The notes beneath the pieces were generated by a model that made no database searches, was not told where the DNA came from, and saw only the letters and a list, made by a program, of their open reading frames with translations. Made by a program: the position numbers and the translations under genes. Shown in pieces: positions 8,003 to 16,747 of a stretch of 64,000 nt of DNA. The number at the start of each line of letters is the position of its first letter. The first letter of the stretch is position 1. This DNA comes from Oscillospiraceae bacterium (GTDB taxonomy: Bacteria; Bacillota_A; Clostridia; Oscillospirales; Ruminococcaceae): positions 579,473-643,472 of the forward strand of contig SFDQ01000001.1 in NCBI GenBank assembly GCA_004558145.1, in the 5' to 3' direction.

Positions 8003-9556
8003 TTGCCCTTTGCAAAACGAGCCGCCGCGCTGGCGCTGGCGGCCTGCCTTTTCCTGACCGGGTGCGGCGCGCAGCCCGAGGCCGACTCCGCCCCCGCGCC
8101 CAGCCCCACCCCCACGCCCGCCGCTGCCGCCAACTCGGATAAGCTGGTGCTGGGCTACACCCCCGGCGACGGGTTCAACCCCTTCCTCACCGGCTCCACC
8201 CTGGTGCGCCAGAACGCGGGGCTTCTGTTTGAAAAGCTGGTGGAGATCGGGCCGGACATGTCCATCGTCTACCGGCTGGCCAGCAGCATCGACGTGCTGG
8301 ATCTGCAGGCGGTCATCCACATCCGGGGCGGCGCCACCTTTGCCGACGGCACCCCCGTCACCGCCGAGGACGCCGCCGCCAGCATCGAGGCCGCCCGCAC
8401 CAGCCCCCTTTACAGCGGCCAGCTGGCCAACGTGACCAAGGTGGAAGTGAGCGACGGGGCCGTGGTGTTGACCCTGGCCCAGCCGGACTCGCTGTTCAGC
8501 TATCTGTGCGACATCCCGGTGCTGAAGGCCTCGGAGGTCACCTCCGCGAACCCCACCTCCAGCGGCCGCTACATTTACAGCGAGGGCGTGCTGGTGGAAA
8601 ACACCCGCTGCCTCTTTGCCGAGGACGGCCAGCCCGAGGAGATCGGCCTTGCCGAGGTGAGCAGCTACAACGAGATGGTCTCGGGCCTGACGGTGGGCTC
8701 GCTGAACCTCTACCAGACCAGCGAGCTGAGCGATTCGCCCTCCGGCGTTGCCAGCGAGCTGAGCTATTATCGCACCAACAACCTCATCTTCCTGGGGGTG
8801 AACGCCGCCGCGGCGCAGGACAACACCATGCTCGCACCCCTTCTGGGCACCGCCGCCGGCCGCGGGCTGCTGAGCCAGATCATCGACCGGCGCATCCTGG
8901 CGGAAAAGGGCTACTACTCCCGGGCCTACCCCGCCACCGGGGCCATCAACAGCTTCTACCCCTGCGTGCTGGCCCAGCAGGTCATCCTGCCGGAGGCCCA
9001 GCTGGACGAGGCTTCGGCCCGCGCATCGCTGGCGGCGTTGGGCTATACCGAAAACGCCATGGACGGCTTCTTCTACACCTCCGACGGCCAGAAGCTGACG
9101 GTGCGGCTTTTGGTTTACAGCGGCAACACCTACAAGCGCTATGCCGCCAGCCTGCTGGCGGACCAGCTGGAGGCGGTGGGCGTTGCGGTGACGCTGGAAC
9201 AGGCGGATGATTTTGAAGTTTTCCGCGAAAAAGTGCTTTTGGGCGATTTTGACCTGTACATCGGCGAGGTCAAGTTGTATAATAATATGGATATGAGCCC
9301 GTTCATGGAGGGCGGCGGCGCCAGCTCCGGCATCGTGCAGAGCGAAACGCTCACCGCGGCCTACAACGCCTTCCGCAGCAACATGAGCGCCGCGGGCGCC
9401 TACGAGGCGGCCTTTGCCGCCGAGATGCCCTTTGTGCCCCTTCTGTGGCGCAACGGCACCGTGGTGCACACCCGCAGCATCGACGGGCTCACGTCCTCCA
9501 TCAGCAATGTGTTCTATTCGTTGGGGCAGCTTCGGTTTGCCTCCGAAGACTCTTAA
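8003..9556 (+). CDS. Family 5 extracellular solute-binding lipoprotein
   Basis: 517 residues. Signal peptide with lipobox LTGC (Cys21) and a Pro/Ala-rich linker, then the family 5 (oligopeptide/nickel) binding fold, recognisable by TFADGTPVTAEDAAASIEA, NLIFLGVN and RGLLSQIIDRRIL. It would capture a peptide or similar ligand outside the cell. TTG start with a perfect AAAGGAGG site six bases upstream. A weak promoter (TAGAAT at 7953) precedes it. No permease or ATPase gene is adjacent. Instead it lies 20 bp before asp23, so it is an orphan binding protein, either serving a transporter elsewhere or having a sensory role. Confidence 0.85.
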   Translation: MPFAKRAAALALAACLFLTGCGAQPEADSAPAPSPTPTPAAAANSDKLVLGYTPGDGFNPFLTGSTLVRQNAGLLFEKLVEIGPDMSIVYRLASSIDVLDLQAVIHIRGGATFADGTPVTAEDAAASIEAARTSPLYSGQLANVTKVEVSDGAVVLTLAQPDSLFSYLCDIPVLKASEVTSANPTSSGRYIYSEGVLVENTRCLFAEDGQPEEIGLAEVSSYNEMVSGLTVGSLNLYQTSELSDSPSGVASELSYYRTNNLIFLGVNAAAAQDNTMLAPLLGTAAGRGLLSQIIDRRILAEKGYYSRAYPATGAINSFYPCVLAQQVILPEAQLDEASARASLAALGYTENAMDGFFYTSDGQKLTVRLLVYSGNTYKRYAASLLADQLEAVGVAVTLEQADDFEVFREKVLLGDFDLYIGEVKLYNNMDMSPFMEGGGASSGIVQSETLTAAYNAFRSNMSAAGAYEAAFAAEMPFVPLLWRNGTVVHTRSIDGLTSSISNVFYSLGQLRFASEDS

Positions 9557-9576
9557 CCGAACAGGAGGTTGTTTGT

Positions 9577-9930
9577 ATGATCACCTTGCAAAATCCGCTG
9601 GGCACCATCAGCATGAACGCCGACTACTTCGCCGAACTGGTCAGCCTTGCGGCCCGCAGCTGCTACGGCGTGGCCGGCATGGCCACCGGCGGCGCCCACG
9701 ACGACTTCAAAAGCCTGTTCTTCGGCAGCGATTTCCCCGAGAAGGGCGTGCGGGTGACCCAGAGCGACGGCAAGCTCACCATCGAGCTGCACATCAAGGT
9801 AGGCTACGGGCTGAACATCGCCACCATCGTGCAGAGCATCACCCACAAGGTCAAGCACGAGGTGGAGAACGCCACCGGCCTGAAGGTGGAGCGCATCGAG
9901 GTCTCTGTTGACGACATCGTGGCCGACTGA
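9577..9930 (+). CDS. Asp23/Gls24 family envelope stress protein
   Basis: 117 residues with the family core: NADYFAELVSLAARSCYGVAGM near the N-terminus, then VDDIVAD at the end. The family (YloU/Asp23) associates with the membrane and the alkaline or envelope stress response. Start ATG at 9577 behind a perfect AGGAGG. It precedes fakA by 58 bp, the conserved yloU-yloV order of Firmicutes. The frame stays open upstream into the preceding gene, but no ribosome site supports a longer product. Confidence 0.92.
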   Translation: MITLQNPLGTISMNADYFAELVSLAARSCYGVAGMATGGAHDDFKSLFFGSDFPEKGVRVTQSDGKLTIELHIKVGYGLNIATIVQSITHKVKHEVENATGLKVERIEVSVDDIVAD

Positions 9931-9988
9931 CGGCCCTTCCCGCCGCCCGTGAAGGCGGACCCATAACTTTGATGTTGAGGTGTACTGT

Positions 9989-11677
9989 ATGATTACTGGT
10001 CGTATTCTGCGTGACGCCATTCTTTCCGGCGCCAACAACATTTCCAACCAGCGCTCCCGGGTGGACGAACTGAACGTCTTCCCCGTGCCGGACGGCGACA
10101 CCGGCACCAACATGAGCATGACCGTGGGCGCGGCCCGCCCCGAGCTGGAAGCCATGAGCGACGACTGCACCGTGGGCGAGGCCGCCAAGGCCGCCGCCGG
10201 CGCGATGCTGCGGGGCGCCCGGGGCAACTCCGGCGTTATCACCAGCCTGTTGTTCCGGGGCTTCTCCAAAGCGCTGGACGGCAAGAAGACCGCCGACGCC
10301 GCCGACGTGGTGGCCGCCCTGCAGAAGGGCGTGGAGGCCGCCTACAAGGCCGTGATGAAGCCCACCGAGGGCACCATGCTCACCGTGGCCCGGGTGGCCA
10401 GCGAAGAGGCCGCCGCCAGCGGCATCGCCGACGTGGTGGAGCTGTGGAAACTGGTGATGAGCGCCGGCCAGCGCGCGCTGGAGAACACCCCCAACCAGCT
10501 GCCTGTTCTGAAAAAGGCCGGCGTGGTGGACGCGGGCGGCCAGGGCCTGATGGTCATTTTTGAGGGCATGCAGATCGTGTTCGAGGGCGGCAAGCCCGTG
10601 CAGTGCGAGGAAGCGGCCCAGAACAAGGCAAAGCTGTCCACCTCCGGCGCGGGCAAGGGCGTGTTCACCGACGACCTGATGAAGGTGGAGGACATCAAGA
10701 ACGGCTACTGCACCCAGTTCCTGGTGAACAAGGACGAGGGCGCCAGCATCGCAAAGCTGCGGGCCTTCCTGGAGTCCAACGGTGACAGCGTGGTGGTCAT
10801 CGAGGACGACGACGTGGCCAACTGCCACGTGCACACCGCCGACCCGGGCAAGATCCTGTCCGAGGCCATCCGCTACGGCTACCTCACCGGCTTCAAGATC
10901 GAGAACATGCACGAGCAGTTCCTGGCCCGCCAGAAGCAGGGCAAGGGCCTGGAGAAGCAGAAGGCCGCCGAAGAGGCCCCTGCCGCCGCCTTCCCCTATG
11001 CCGCGGTGGACCCCGAGCGCACCTTCGGCTTTGTGGCCGTGGCCGCCGGCGAGGGTCTGGCCTCCGTGTTCGCGGACCTGGGCGTGGACGCCGTTGTCAG
11101 CGGCGGCCAGACCATGAACCCCGCCACCGAGGACATCCTGGCCGCGGTGCAGAGCGTGCCCGCCGGCACCGTGTTCGTGCTGCCCAACAACAAGAACATC
11201 ATCATGGCCGCCGAGCAGGCCCAGAAGATCGCCGACCGCAAGGTGGTGGTCCTGCCCACCCGCACCATCCCCCAGGGCATCACCGCCATGCTCAGCTTCG
11301 ACCCGGACGCCGACGCCGACGCGAACTCCATCGCCATGATGGAGGCCGCCGGCCGCGTGAGCACCGGCCTTGTGACCTTTGCCGCCCGCAACAGCGACTT
11401 TGACGGCCACAAGATCAAGAAGGGCGACATCATGGCCATGGAGAACGGCAAGATCGTGAACATCGGCACCGACATCGCCAAGATGACCTACCGTCTGGCC
11501 CGCAGCATGGTGAAGAAGGACACCAGCTTCATCACCCTCATCAGCGGCTGCGACGTGAGCGAGGAAGAGGCCCAGCGCACCTGCGAGCTGGTGCAGGCCA
11601 AGGTGGGCGACAACGTGGAAGTCACCCTCATCAACGGCGGCCAGCCGGTCTACTACTACATGATCGGCGTGGAATAA
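9989..11677 (+). CDS. fakA: DAK2-fusion kinase, FakA/YloV fatty acid kinase
   Basis: 562 residues. An N-terminal DhaL-type nucleotide-binding domain (about 1-200) carries PDGDTGTNM (34-42), whose aspartates bind Mg-ADP, and RGARGNSGV. A middle domain and a C-terminal DegV-like domain follow. FakA phosphorylates exogenous fatty acids held by FakB (DegV) proteins, feeding phospholipid synthesis. ATG at 9989 has TGAGGTG six bases upstream; a GTG at 9980 is less likely. Last gene of the SBP-asp23-fakA unit, closed by a strong terminator. Confidence 0.92.
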   Translation: MITGRILRDAILSGANNISNQRSRVDELNVFPVPDGDTGTNMSMTVGAARPELEAMSDDCTVGEAAKAAAGAMLRGARGNSGVITSLLFRGFSKALDGKKTADAADVVAALQKGVEAAYKAVMKPTEGTMLTVARVASEEAAASGIADVVELWKLVMSAGQRALENTPNQLPVLKKAGVVDAGGQGLMVIFEGMQIVFEGGKPVQCEEAAQNKAKLSTSGAGKGVFTDDLMKVEDIKNGYCTQFLVNKDEGASIAKLRAFLESNGDSVVVIEDDDVANCHVHTADPGKILSEAIRYGYLTGFKIENMHEQFLARQKQGKGLEKQKAAEEAPAAAFPYAAVDPERTFGFVAVAAGEGLASVFADLGVDAVVSGGQTMNPATEDILAAVQSVPAGTVFVLPNNKNIIMAAEQAQKIADRKVVVLPTRTIPQGITAMLSFDPDADADANSIAMMEAAGRVSTGLVTFAARNSDFDGHKIKKGDIMAMENGKIVNIGTDIAKMTYRLARSMVKKDTSFITLISGCDVSEEEAQRTCELVQAKVGDNVEVTLINGGQPVYYYMIGVE

Positions 11678-11693
11678 GCCCATAAAACAGCCA

Positions 11694-11730
11694 AAGGCGG
11701 CAGGCACGAAATGTGCCTGCCGCCTTTTTT
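11694..11730 (+). terminator. Rho-independent terminator after fakA
   Basis: AAGGCGGCAGGCAC stem with its full complement, GAAAT loop and six T. It lies between convergent fakA and the minus-strand sigma gene. Confidence 0.92.
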
Positions 11731-11735
11731 GCTCT

Positions 11736-12257
11736 CTATTCCTTTGCAAGGCGCTCCAGCCGCCTGCGCAGCTTTTGCAGGCCCCGGTAGCCGCACTTGC
11801 GGGTCTGCTCATAGGGCAGGCGCAGCGCCCGGGCGATCTCGGCGTAGCTCATGCGGCGCACACAGCGCAGCCAGACGATGACACGCTCTTTTTCCGCCAG
11901 CTCGCCCAGCAGCCAGTCCTCCAGCGGGGCCTCGCCCTCCCGCTCCGCCGCGCCGCCGCTGCGCGCCGCCGCCTGACGGGCCCGCTCCCAGCTTTGGTTT
12001 TTGCGGTAAAGGTCCAGCGCGCGGCGGTCCGCGATGGCGGCAAGATAGCTTTTCACGCTGCCCCGCTCGAGGGAGAACCGCTTCCACTGCAAACAGAAAT
12101 CGGCCAGCGCCTCATAGACGCACTCCCAGGCATCCTCCGGGTCCTGCAGGCGGCGGGAGCACACCCCCCACAAAAGATAGCGGTACTGTTCCACCAGTGC
12201 CGCCGCCCCGCTCTCCGGGTCGCTGCGGAACAGCTCCAGCAATTCCTCATCCCTCAT
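11736..12257 (-). CDS. Sigma-70 family (ECF-like) RNA polymerase sigma factor
   Basis: 173 residues. Region 2 is recognisable around DPEDAWECVYEALADF and VKSYLAAIADRRALDLYR. Region 4 is a helix-turn-helix at YAEIARALRLPYEQTRKCGY with a basic C-terminal helix. No membrane segment, so it is a soluble, conventional small sigma factor. Clearly paralogous to the N-terminal third of the membrane-fused sigma gene upstream (shared LLEL, DPE, ECV and RRA positions). No recognisable anti-sigma gene is adjacent. GAAAGAGGTG precedes the ATG. Target promoters unknown. Confidence 0.88.
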   Translation of the reverse strand: MRDEELLELFRSDPESGAAALVEQYRYLLWGVCSRRLQDPEDAWECVYEALADFCLQWKRFSLERGSVKSYLAAIADRRALDLYRKNQSWERARQAAARSGGAAEREGEAPLEDWLLGELAEKERVIVWLRCVRRMSYAEIARALRLPYEQTRKCGYRGLQKLRRRLERLAKE

Positions 12258-12351
12258 CCGCGCACCTCTTTCAGCCCACAGCAGGCCGCTTTATAACTGA
12301 TTTCGCTGAAAAAGCGCGAACGGGGACAAATTTTTCCTTTTTTGTCAGCTT

Positions 12352-12394
12352 TCTGCAAAAACAAAGGCCCGGCCTTTTTGAAAAAGGCCGGGCC
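12352..12394 (-). terminator. Rho-independent terminator
   Basis: The palindrome GGCCCGGCCTTTTT/AAAAAGGCCGGGCC is followed on the minus strand by TTTGTTTTTG. It ends the 77-aa gene. Confidence 0.8.
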
Positions 12395-12402
12395 GGGCTG
12401 TT

Positions 12403-12636
12403 TTAATGCCAGTGGAAGGCGCCTTCGCCGGTGTTGGCGGCGGTGTGGTCCTCCCGCACGTTTTCGCCCATGGTGTAAAAGCAGGCCATGGCCAGCCCCG
12501 CCGCTTCCTCCTTTTCCAGGGCCTGGGTCAGCCGGAAGACCTCGTCGTCCCTGTCCGCGTTGATAAGGCGTTCGATGGCCTGCCCCCTCTCCCGCCGTTC
12601 TTCGGGCGCAAGACTGCTTTTCTTTCCAAACAACAT
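12403..12636 (-). CDS. Small hypothetical protein, 77 aa
   Basis: Starts MLFGKKSSLAPEERRERG and ends GAFHWH. It is charged, probably helical and soluble, with no signal or membrane segment. It lies between the two sigma-factor genes on the same strand, so an accessory role in sigma control is possible, but nothing in the sequence proves it. The reading frame is open further upstream (to 12969) across a terminator, and that part is an Arg/Pro-rich shadow, so the ATG at 12636 is chosen. No strong ribosome site is visible. A small inverted repeat (AAAGTGCG/CGCACTTT) lies just upstream. Confidence 0.55.
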   Translation of the reverse strand: MLFGKKSSLAPEERRERGQAIERLINADRDDEVFRLTQALEKEEAAGLAMACFYTMGENVREDHTAANTGEGAFHWH

Positions 12637-12701
12637 GGTTTTCAAAGTGCGGCGCACTTTGCTTCTTTTGCAGGATTCGTTCAAAAAGGGAAAGCGGGAA
12701 C

Positions 12702-12736
12702 AAAAAAACGCCCTTCGCACAACATGCGCGAAGGGC
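12702..12736 (-). terminator. Rho-independent terminator
   Basis: GCCCTTCGC stem with its complement, then GTTTTTTT on the minus strand. It closes the membrane-fused sigma gene, so the downstream 77-aa gene needs its own promoter or read-through. Confidence 0.88.
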
Positions 12737-12749
12737 GAAAACTTTTTCT

Positions 12750-14495
12750 TTATGGCACCCGCAGGGTCAGCTCCACCGGCCAGGCCCACTTCCAGGTGAT
12801 GCAGCCCCGCACGCCGGGCGCGAGGCGGCAGCCCTGTTTCAAAACGTCGGGAGAGACCTGCAGCCCCAGCCCCGCCCAGGCCCCGCTCTCGTCCGGCAGG
12901 GCGGCGCAGCTGGTCAGCAGGCCGTTCGCGGTGGGGTCGGGCAGGCCGTCCATTTCGGCCTCCATCCAAACGCCCGTCAGGGTCAGGTCCTGCCGCAGGG
13001 GGGCAGCGTCAAAGGTGATGTAAAAGGCTTCGGCCTCCGGCTCCTGTTCGGCGGCGGCCAAACGCCCCGGCTGACGGCTCACATGGGCAGTGAGGCTGCC
13101 GCCGGGCGCTTGCAGCACAAGGCCGTCCCCCTCCGGCAAAGGCAGGACGAACCCCTCCGGCAGCGGCGCGCTCACCAGAAGATAGGGCAGCGAGAGGGTG
13201 TAGCTGCCCGGGGGCAGGTCGCCGAACTCCCAGCGGGAATAGAGCGAGGTGCCGTAAGGGTTGAAGCCCGCCGGCGTGCCCTCGTGCACCGTGCCGTCCG
13301 CCCCGGTGAGTGTGACCGCGCCGGGGGCCGGGTCCATGAAGGAGCCCCGGGTCATCCAGGGCTCCACCGAGAAGGTCTCGCCGTTCAGGGGATAAAGTTC
13401 CACCGCGAGCCCCTGTTCGCTTCGGGTCGGGATGGCCAGCACCCCGCCCAGATCGCCCAGGGCGTAGGCGTATCCTTCCGGCGATGTCTCCCCGGCGGCG
13501 GCAAGGGTGAAGGGGACCTCCAATCCGCCGCAGTTCAGCACAGCCTCCGTCGGCTCGCTCCCCAGTTGCGGCGCGGGCAGGCCGGTGAACACCAGCTCCA
13601 TCACCAGACAGTCTTCGGTGGAGCGGGCCGCGTCGGTGACGGCCAGGCCGTAGATTTCCTCCCCTTCGCCCCAGCGCAGGGTGAGCTCCCCCAAAAGGTC
13701 GGTCTGCCAGAGGATGGTGTACTCGCCGCCGTCGGGCAGGGTGACCACCCGGTCCGCCGCGTCGGAGCCCTTTTCCAGCCGCACATTCAGCACAAGGCCG
13801 TCCTGCCACCAGAGCGCGTCCTCTATCCGAAGGGAGACCGTCCGGTCCGCCCCTTCGGCGGGGGCGGCCAGCGTGTGGAAGGGCGCGTCGGCCCGGGTGT
13901 TCACGCCGTAGCCGGGCAGCACCCCGAAGTAGCGCAGCAGCAGGTAGCCGCAGGCCGCCAGCAGAGCCGCCAGGGCCAGCACCAGACCGGTGAGCAGCAG
14001 TTTGCGCAGCTTGGCAAGGCTGCGCTGCTGGCGCTTTTTCACCGTTTCATAGGGCTCGTCCAGCGCCCGGGCGATTTGCGCCACCGTGAGCCCCGCGGCC
14101 CGCATGCGCAGCAGGCGGGCCTCCTCTCCGGGCAGGCGGGCCAGGGCGTTTTGCACGTCCATCCGCGCGTCCGGGTCGGGGGCTTCGGCGGCGGGCAGCG
14201 CCTCGGGCAGGGGGCCGGCGGCCCGGCGTGCCCCGGCCCGCGCCCAGTCAATGGCCCGGCGGGCCGCCAGGGTGCTCAGCCAGTTTTTCAGCGAGCCTTT
14301 GGCGGGGTCGAACCGGGCGCGCTGAAAATAGGCCTGGGCGAACACGTCGTTGACGCACTCCCGCACGTCCTCCTCGTTGGAGAGGCGGCGGGCCGCCGCG
14401 GCGCGCACCGCCCCGCCGTACCGCGCCATCAGGGCGGCAAGGCCCGCCTCCGGGTCCTGTTCCAGCAATTCCAGCAGCTGCTTGTCCGTGCTCAT
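12750..14495 (-). CDS. Membrane-tethered sigma factor: ECF-like sigma domains fused to a transmembrane helix and large outside domain
   Basis: 581 residues in one frame. Residues 1-90 are sigma region 2 (ECVNDVFAQAYFQRARF, then NWLSTLAARRAIDWAR). Residues 115-165 are region 4 with a helix-turn-helix (VAQIARALDEPYETVKKRQQ). A hydrophobic helix follows at about 166-190 (LLLTGLVLALAALLAACGYL), then about 390 beta-rich residues that should lie outside. The outside part resembles the extracytoplasmic halves of DUF4179-type anti-sigma proteins in style, but no domain is firmly recognised. ATG at 14495 is chosen; 25 in-frame codons upstream overlap the promoter. To bind core polymerase at the chromosome it would need release by proteolysis or to act at the membrane. 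Paralogue of the soluble sigma gene at 11736-12257. Confidence 0.85.
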   Translation of the reverse strand: MSTDKQLLELLEQDPEAGLAALMARYGGAVRAAAARRLSNEEDVRECVNDVFAQAYFQRARFDPAKGSLKNWLSTLAARRAIDWARAGARRAAGPLPEALPAAEAPDPDARMDVQNALARLPGEEARLLRMRAAGLTVAQIARALDEPYETVKKRQQRSLAKLRKLLLTGLVLALAALLAACGYLLLRYFGVLPGYGVNTRADAPFHTLAAPAEGADRTVSLRIEDALWWQDGLVLNVRLEKGSDAADRVVTLPDGGEYTILWQTDLLGELTLRWGEGEEIYGLAVTDAARSTEDCLVMELVFTGLPAPQLGSEPTEAVLNCGGLEVPFTLAAAGETSPEGYAYALGDLGGVLAIPTRSEQGLAVELYPLNGETFSVEPWMTRGSFMDPAPGAVTLTGADGTVHEGTPAGFNPYGTSLYSRWEFGDLPPGSYTLSLPYLLVSAPLPEGFVLPLPEGDGLVLQAPGGSLTAHVSRQPGRLAAAEQEPEAEAFYITFDAAPLRQDLTLTGVWMEAEMDGLPDPTANGLLTSCAALPDESGAWAGLGLQVSPDVLKQGCRLAPGVRGCITWKWAWPVELTLRVP

Positions 14496-14531
14496 CCTGT
14501 CACCGCCCCGTTTTGTCCCGTTTATGAGAGA

Positions 14532-14540
14532 ATTATAGCA
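14532..14540 (-). promoter_or_regulatory. Extended -10 promoter for the membrane sigma gene
   Basis: TGCTATAAT on the minus strand, with transcription expected to start about 30 bases before the ATG at 14495. No convincing -35. Confidence 0.65.
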
Positions 14541-14601
14541 TATGCCGCCGGGCCGGGACAGACGGGGCAAATTTTTTCGACCCCCGGCGGGCGGGGATTT
14601 A

Positions 14602-14610
14602 TGCTATAAT
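14602..14610 (+). promoter_or_regulatory. Extended -10 promoter for recG
   Basis: TGCTATAAT on the plus strand, identical to the divergent minus-strand element 70 bp away. The leader before recG would be about 25 bases. Confidence 0.65.
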
Positions 14611-14642
14611 GAAACAAACGAACGGGAAAGGGGGCCGGCGCC

Positions 14643-16685
14643 ATGCGGGCGGACACACCAGTGCAGTACCTGAAGGGCGTGGGCCCCAAGACCGCCGAGA
14701 AGTTCGCGAAGCTGGGGGTAGCCACGGTGGAGGACCTGCTGGGGCTTTATCCCCGGCGGTATGTGGACTATTCCGCCCCCGCCCCGGTGGCCGCCGCCCC
14801 CTTCGACACGGACACGGTGGTGAAGGCGGCGGTGTATTCCAAGCGGGGCGCGGTGCGCCTGCCCGGCGGGCGCACCATGGTGCAGGTGCTGGCGGGGGAC
14901 GACAGCGCCGCGCTGACCCTGACCTGGTTCAACACCCACTTCGCGGCGGACAGCCTGCGGGTGGGGGAGGAATACTTTTTCGAGGGCCGGGTGCGGGGCA
15001 CCCTGACGCGGCGGGAGATGGCGAACCCCACGGTGCGCACCCCCGCCCAGGTGGAAAAAACGCCGCTGGCGGCGGTGTATCCCCAGACGGAGGGCCTGGG
15101 CAGCGGGCAAATTGCCCGGTGCGTGGCCCGGGCGCTGGAAGAGGCGGACCCGCTGGAGGAGTTCCTGCCGCCGGACTTTCTGACCCGGTTCAAGCTGCCG
15201 GGGCGCTGGCAGGCCATCCGGGACATCCACCGCCCCGCCTCCATGGCCGCCGCCCAGGCGGCCCGGCGGCGGCTGGTGTTCGACGAACTGTTCACCCTGC
15301 AATTGGGCCTGGGGCTTCTGCGCAGCCGGGGCGCGGCGAAGGCCAGCGCGGTGATGAAGCCCGCCGACCTCGCCCCCTTCTGGGCCAGCCTGCCCTTTGC
15401 CCCCACCGGGGCCCAGCGGCGGGCGGCGGGGGAGATCTGCGGCGACATGACAAAGACCGCCCCCATGAACCGGCTTTTGCAGGGGGACGTGGGCAGCGGC
15501 AAGACGCTGGTGGCGGCGGCGGCGGTGTACACCGCCTACAAAAACGGCTGGCAGAGCGCCCTGATGGCCCCCACCGAAATTCTGGCCGCCCAGCACGCCG
15601 ACACCCTGGACCGGCTGCTCGGCCCCTTCGGGGTGCGGGTGGCGCTGCTCACCGGCGGCATGAAGGCGGCGGCAAGGCGTACGGCGCTGGCGGCCATCGC
15701 CGCCGGGGAGGCCGACCTGGTGGTGGGCACCCACGCGGTCATCGGCGAGGGAGTGCAGTTCAAGGCGCTGGGCCTTGCGGTGGTGGACGAACAGCACCGC
15801 TTCGGCGTGCGCCAGCGGGGCCTGCTGGCGGGCAAGGCCGCCCAGCCCCACGTGCTGGTGATGAGCGCCACCCCCATCCCCCGCACCCTGGCGCTGCTGG
15901 TCTACGGCGATCTGGACATCTCGGTGCTGGACGAGCTGCCCCCCGGGCGCAAGGCCGTGAAGACCTACGCCGTGGGCGGCGAAAAGCGCAGGGCCATGTA
16001 CGGCTTTTTGGAAAAGCAAATTGCCGCCGGGCGGCAGGTGTACATCGTCTGCCCGCTGGTGGAGGAGAGCGACGCGGAAAACGCCGGGGACCTGGCGGCG
16101 GTGACCACCTATTACACCGACGTGGCCAAGGCCCTGCTGCCGGGCCGGCGGGTGGGGCTGATGCACGGGCGGCTGAAAGCGAAGGAAAAGGCCGCCGTGA
16201 TGGATGACTTCAAGGCCGGCAGGCTGGACGCCCTTGTCTCCACCACCGTCATCGAGGTGGGGGTGGACGTGCCCAATGCCACCGTGATGGTGATTGAAAA
16301 CGCCGAGCGCTACGGCCTGTCGGCCCTGCACCAGCTGCGGGGCCGGGTGGGCCGGGGGGCGGCGGAGAGCTTCTGCATCCTGGTGAGCGACCACGGCAGC
16401 GAGGCCGTGCGGGACCGGCTGCGCTTTCTCTGCTCCACCCAGGACGGCTTTGCCATCGCCAAATACGACCTGGAGCACCGGGGCCCCGGCGACTTTTTCG
16501 GGGACCGGCAGCACGGCCTGCCCACCTTGCAGCTGGCCAGCCTGACCACCGACACCCGCACCCTGGCGGCGGCCCACGCCAGCGCCGCCGAACTGCTGGA
16601 GGCGGACCCCGCCCTCACCGCCCCGGAGCACCGGGCGCTGGCAGGGCAGGTGCAGCGCCTTTTCGGGCGCACCACCTTCAACTGA
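14643..16685 (+). CDS. recG: ATP-dependent DNA helicase RecG
   Basis: 680 residues, the usual length. An N-terminal wedge/OB domain starts with a helix-hairpin-helix-like YLKGVGPKTAEKFAKLG. The superfamily 2 motor contains Walker A LLQGDVGSGKT, the DExH-type box VVDEQHRFGVRQR, motif III MSATPIPRTLAL and motif VI QLRGRVGRG. RecG remodels stalled replication forks and Holliday junctions. GGGAAAGGGGGC lies upstream. In Firmicutes recG usually follows asp23-fakA directly or nearly so; here a minus-strand sigma island intervenes. Confidence 0.96.
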   Translation: MRADTPVQYLKGVGPKTAEKFAKLGVATVEDLLGLYPRRYVDYSAPAPVAAAPFDTDTVVKAAVYSKRGAVRLPGGRTMVQVLAGDDSAALTLTWFNTHFAADSLRVGEEYFFEGRVRGTLTRREMANPTVRTPAQVEKTPLAAVYPQTEGLGSGQIARCVARALEEADPLEEFLPPDFLTRFKLPGRWQAIRDIHRPASMAAAQAARRRLVFDELFTLQLGLGLLRSRGAAKASAVMKPADLAPFWASLPFAPTGAQRRAAGEICGDMTKTAPMNRLLQGDVGSGKTLVAAAAVYTAYKNGWQSALMAPTEILAAQHADTLDRLLGPFGVRVALLTGGMKAAARRTALAAIAAGEADLVVGTHAVIGEGVQFKALGLAVVDEQHRFGVRQRGLLAGKAAQPHVLVMSATPIPRTLALLVYGDLDISVLDELPPGRKAVKTYAVGGEKRRAMYGFLEKQIAAGRQVYIVCPLVEESDAENAGDLAAVTTYYTDVAKALLPGRRVGLMHGRLKAKEKAAVMDDFKAGRLDALVSTTVIEVGVDVPNATVMVIENAERYGLSALHQLRGRVGRGAAESFCILVSDHGSEAVRDRLRFLCSTQDGFAIAKYDLEHRGPGDFFGDRQHGLPTLQLASLTTDTRTLAAAHASAAELLEADPALTAPEHRALAGQVQRLFGRTTFN

Positions 16686-16711
16686 GCAGTCTTGTTTTCC
16701 ACAAAGAAAGA

Positions 16712-16747
16712 CCCGGACGGGGGAAAACTCCCCGCCCGGGCCTTTTT
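16712..16747 (+). terminator. Rho-independent terminator after recG (possibly bidirectional)
   Basis: CCCGGACGGGG pairs with CCCCGCCCGGG across an AAAA-containing loop and is followed by TTTTTAATTTTTA. It overlaps the stop codon of the converging lipoprotein gene. Confidence 0.85.
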
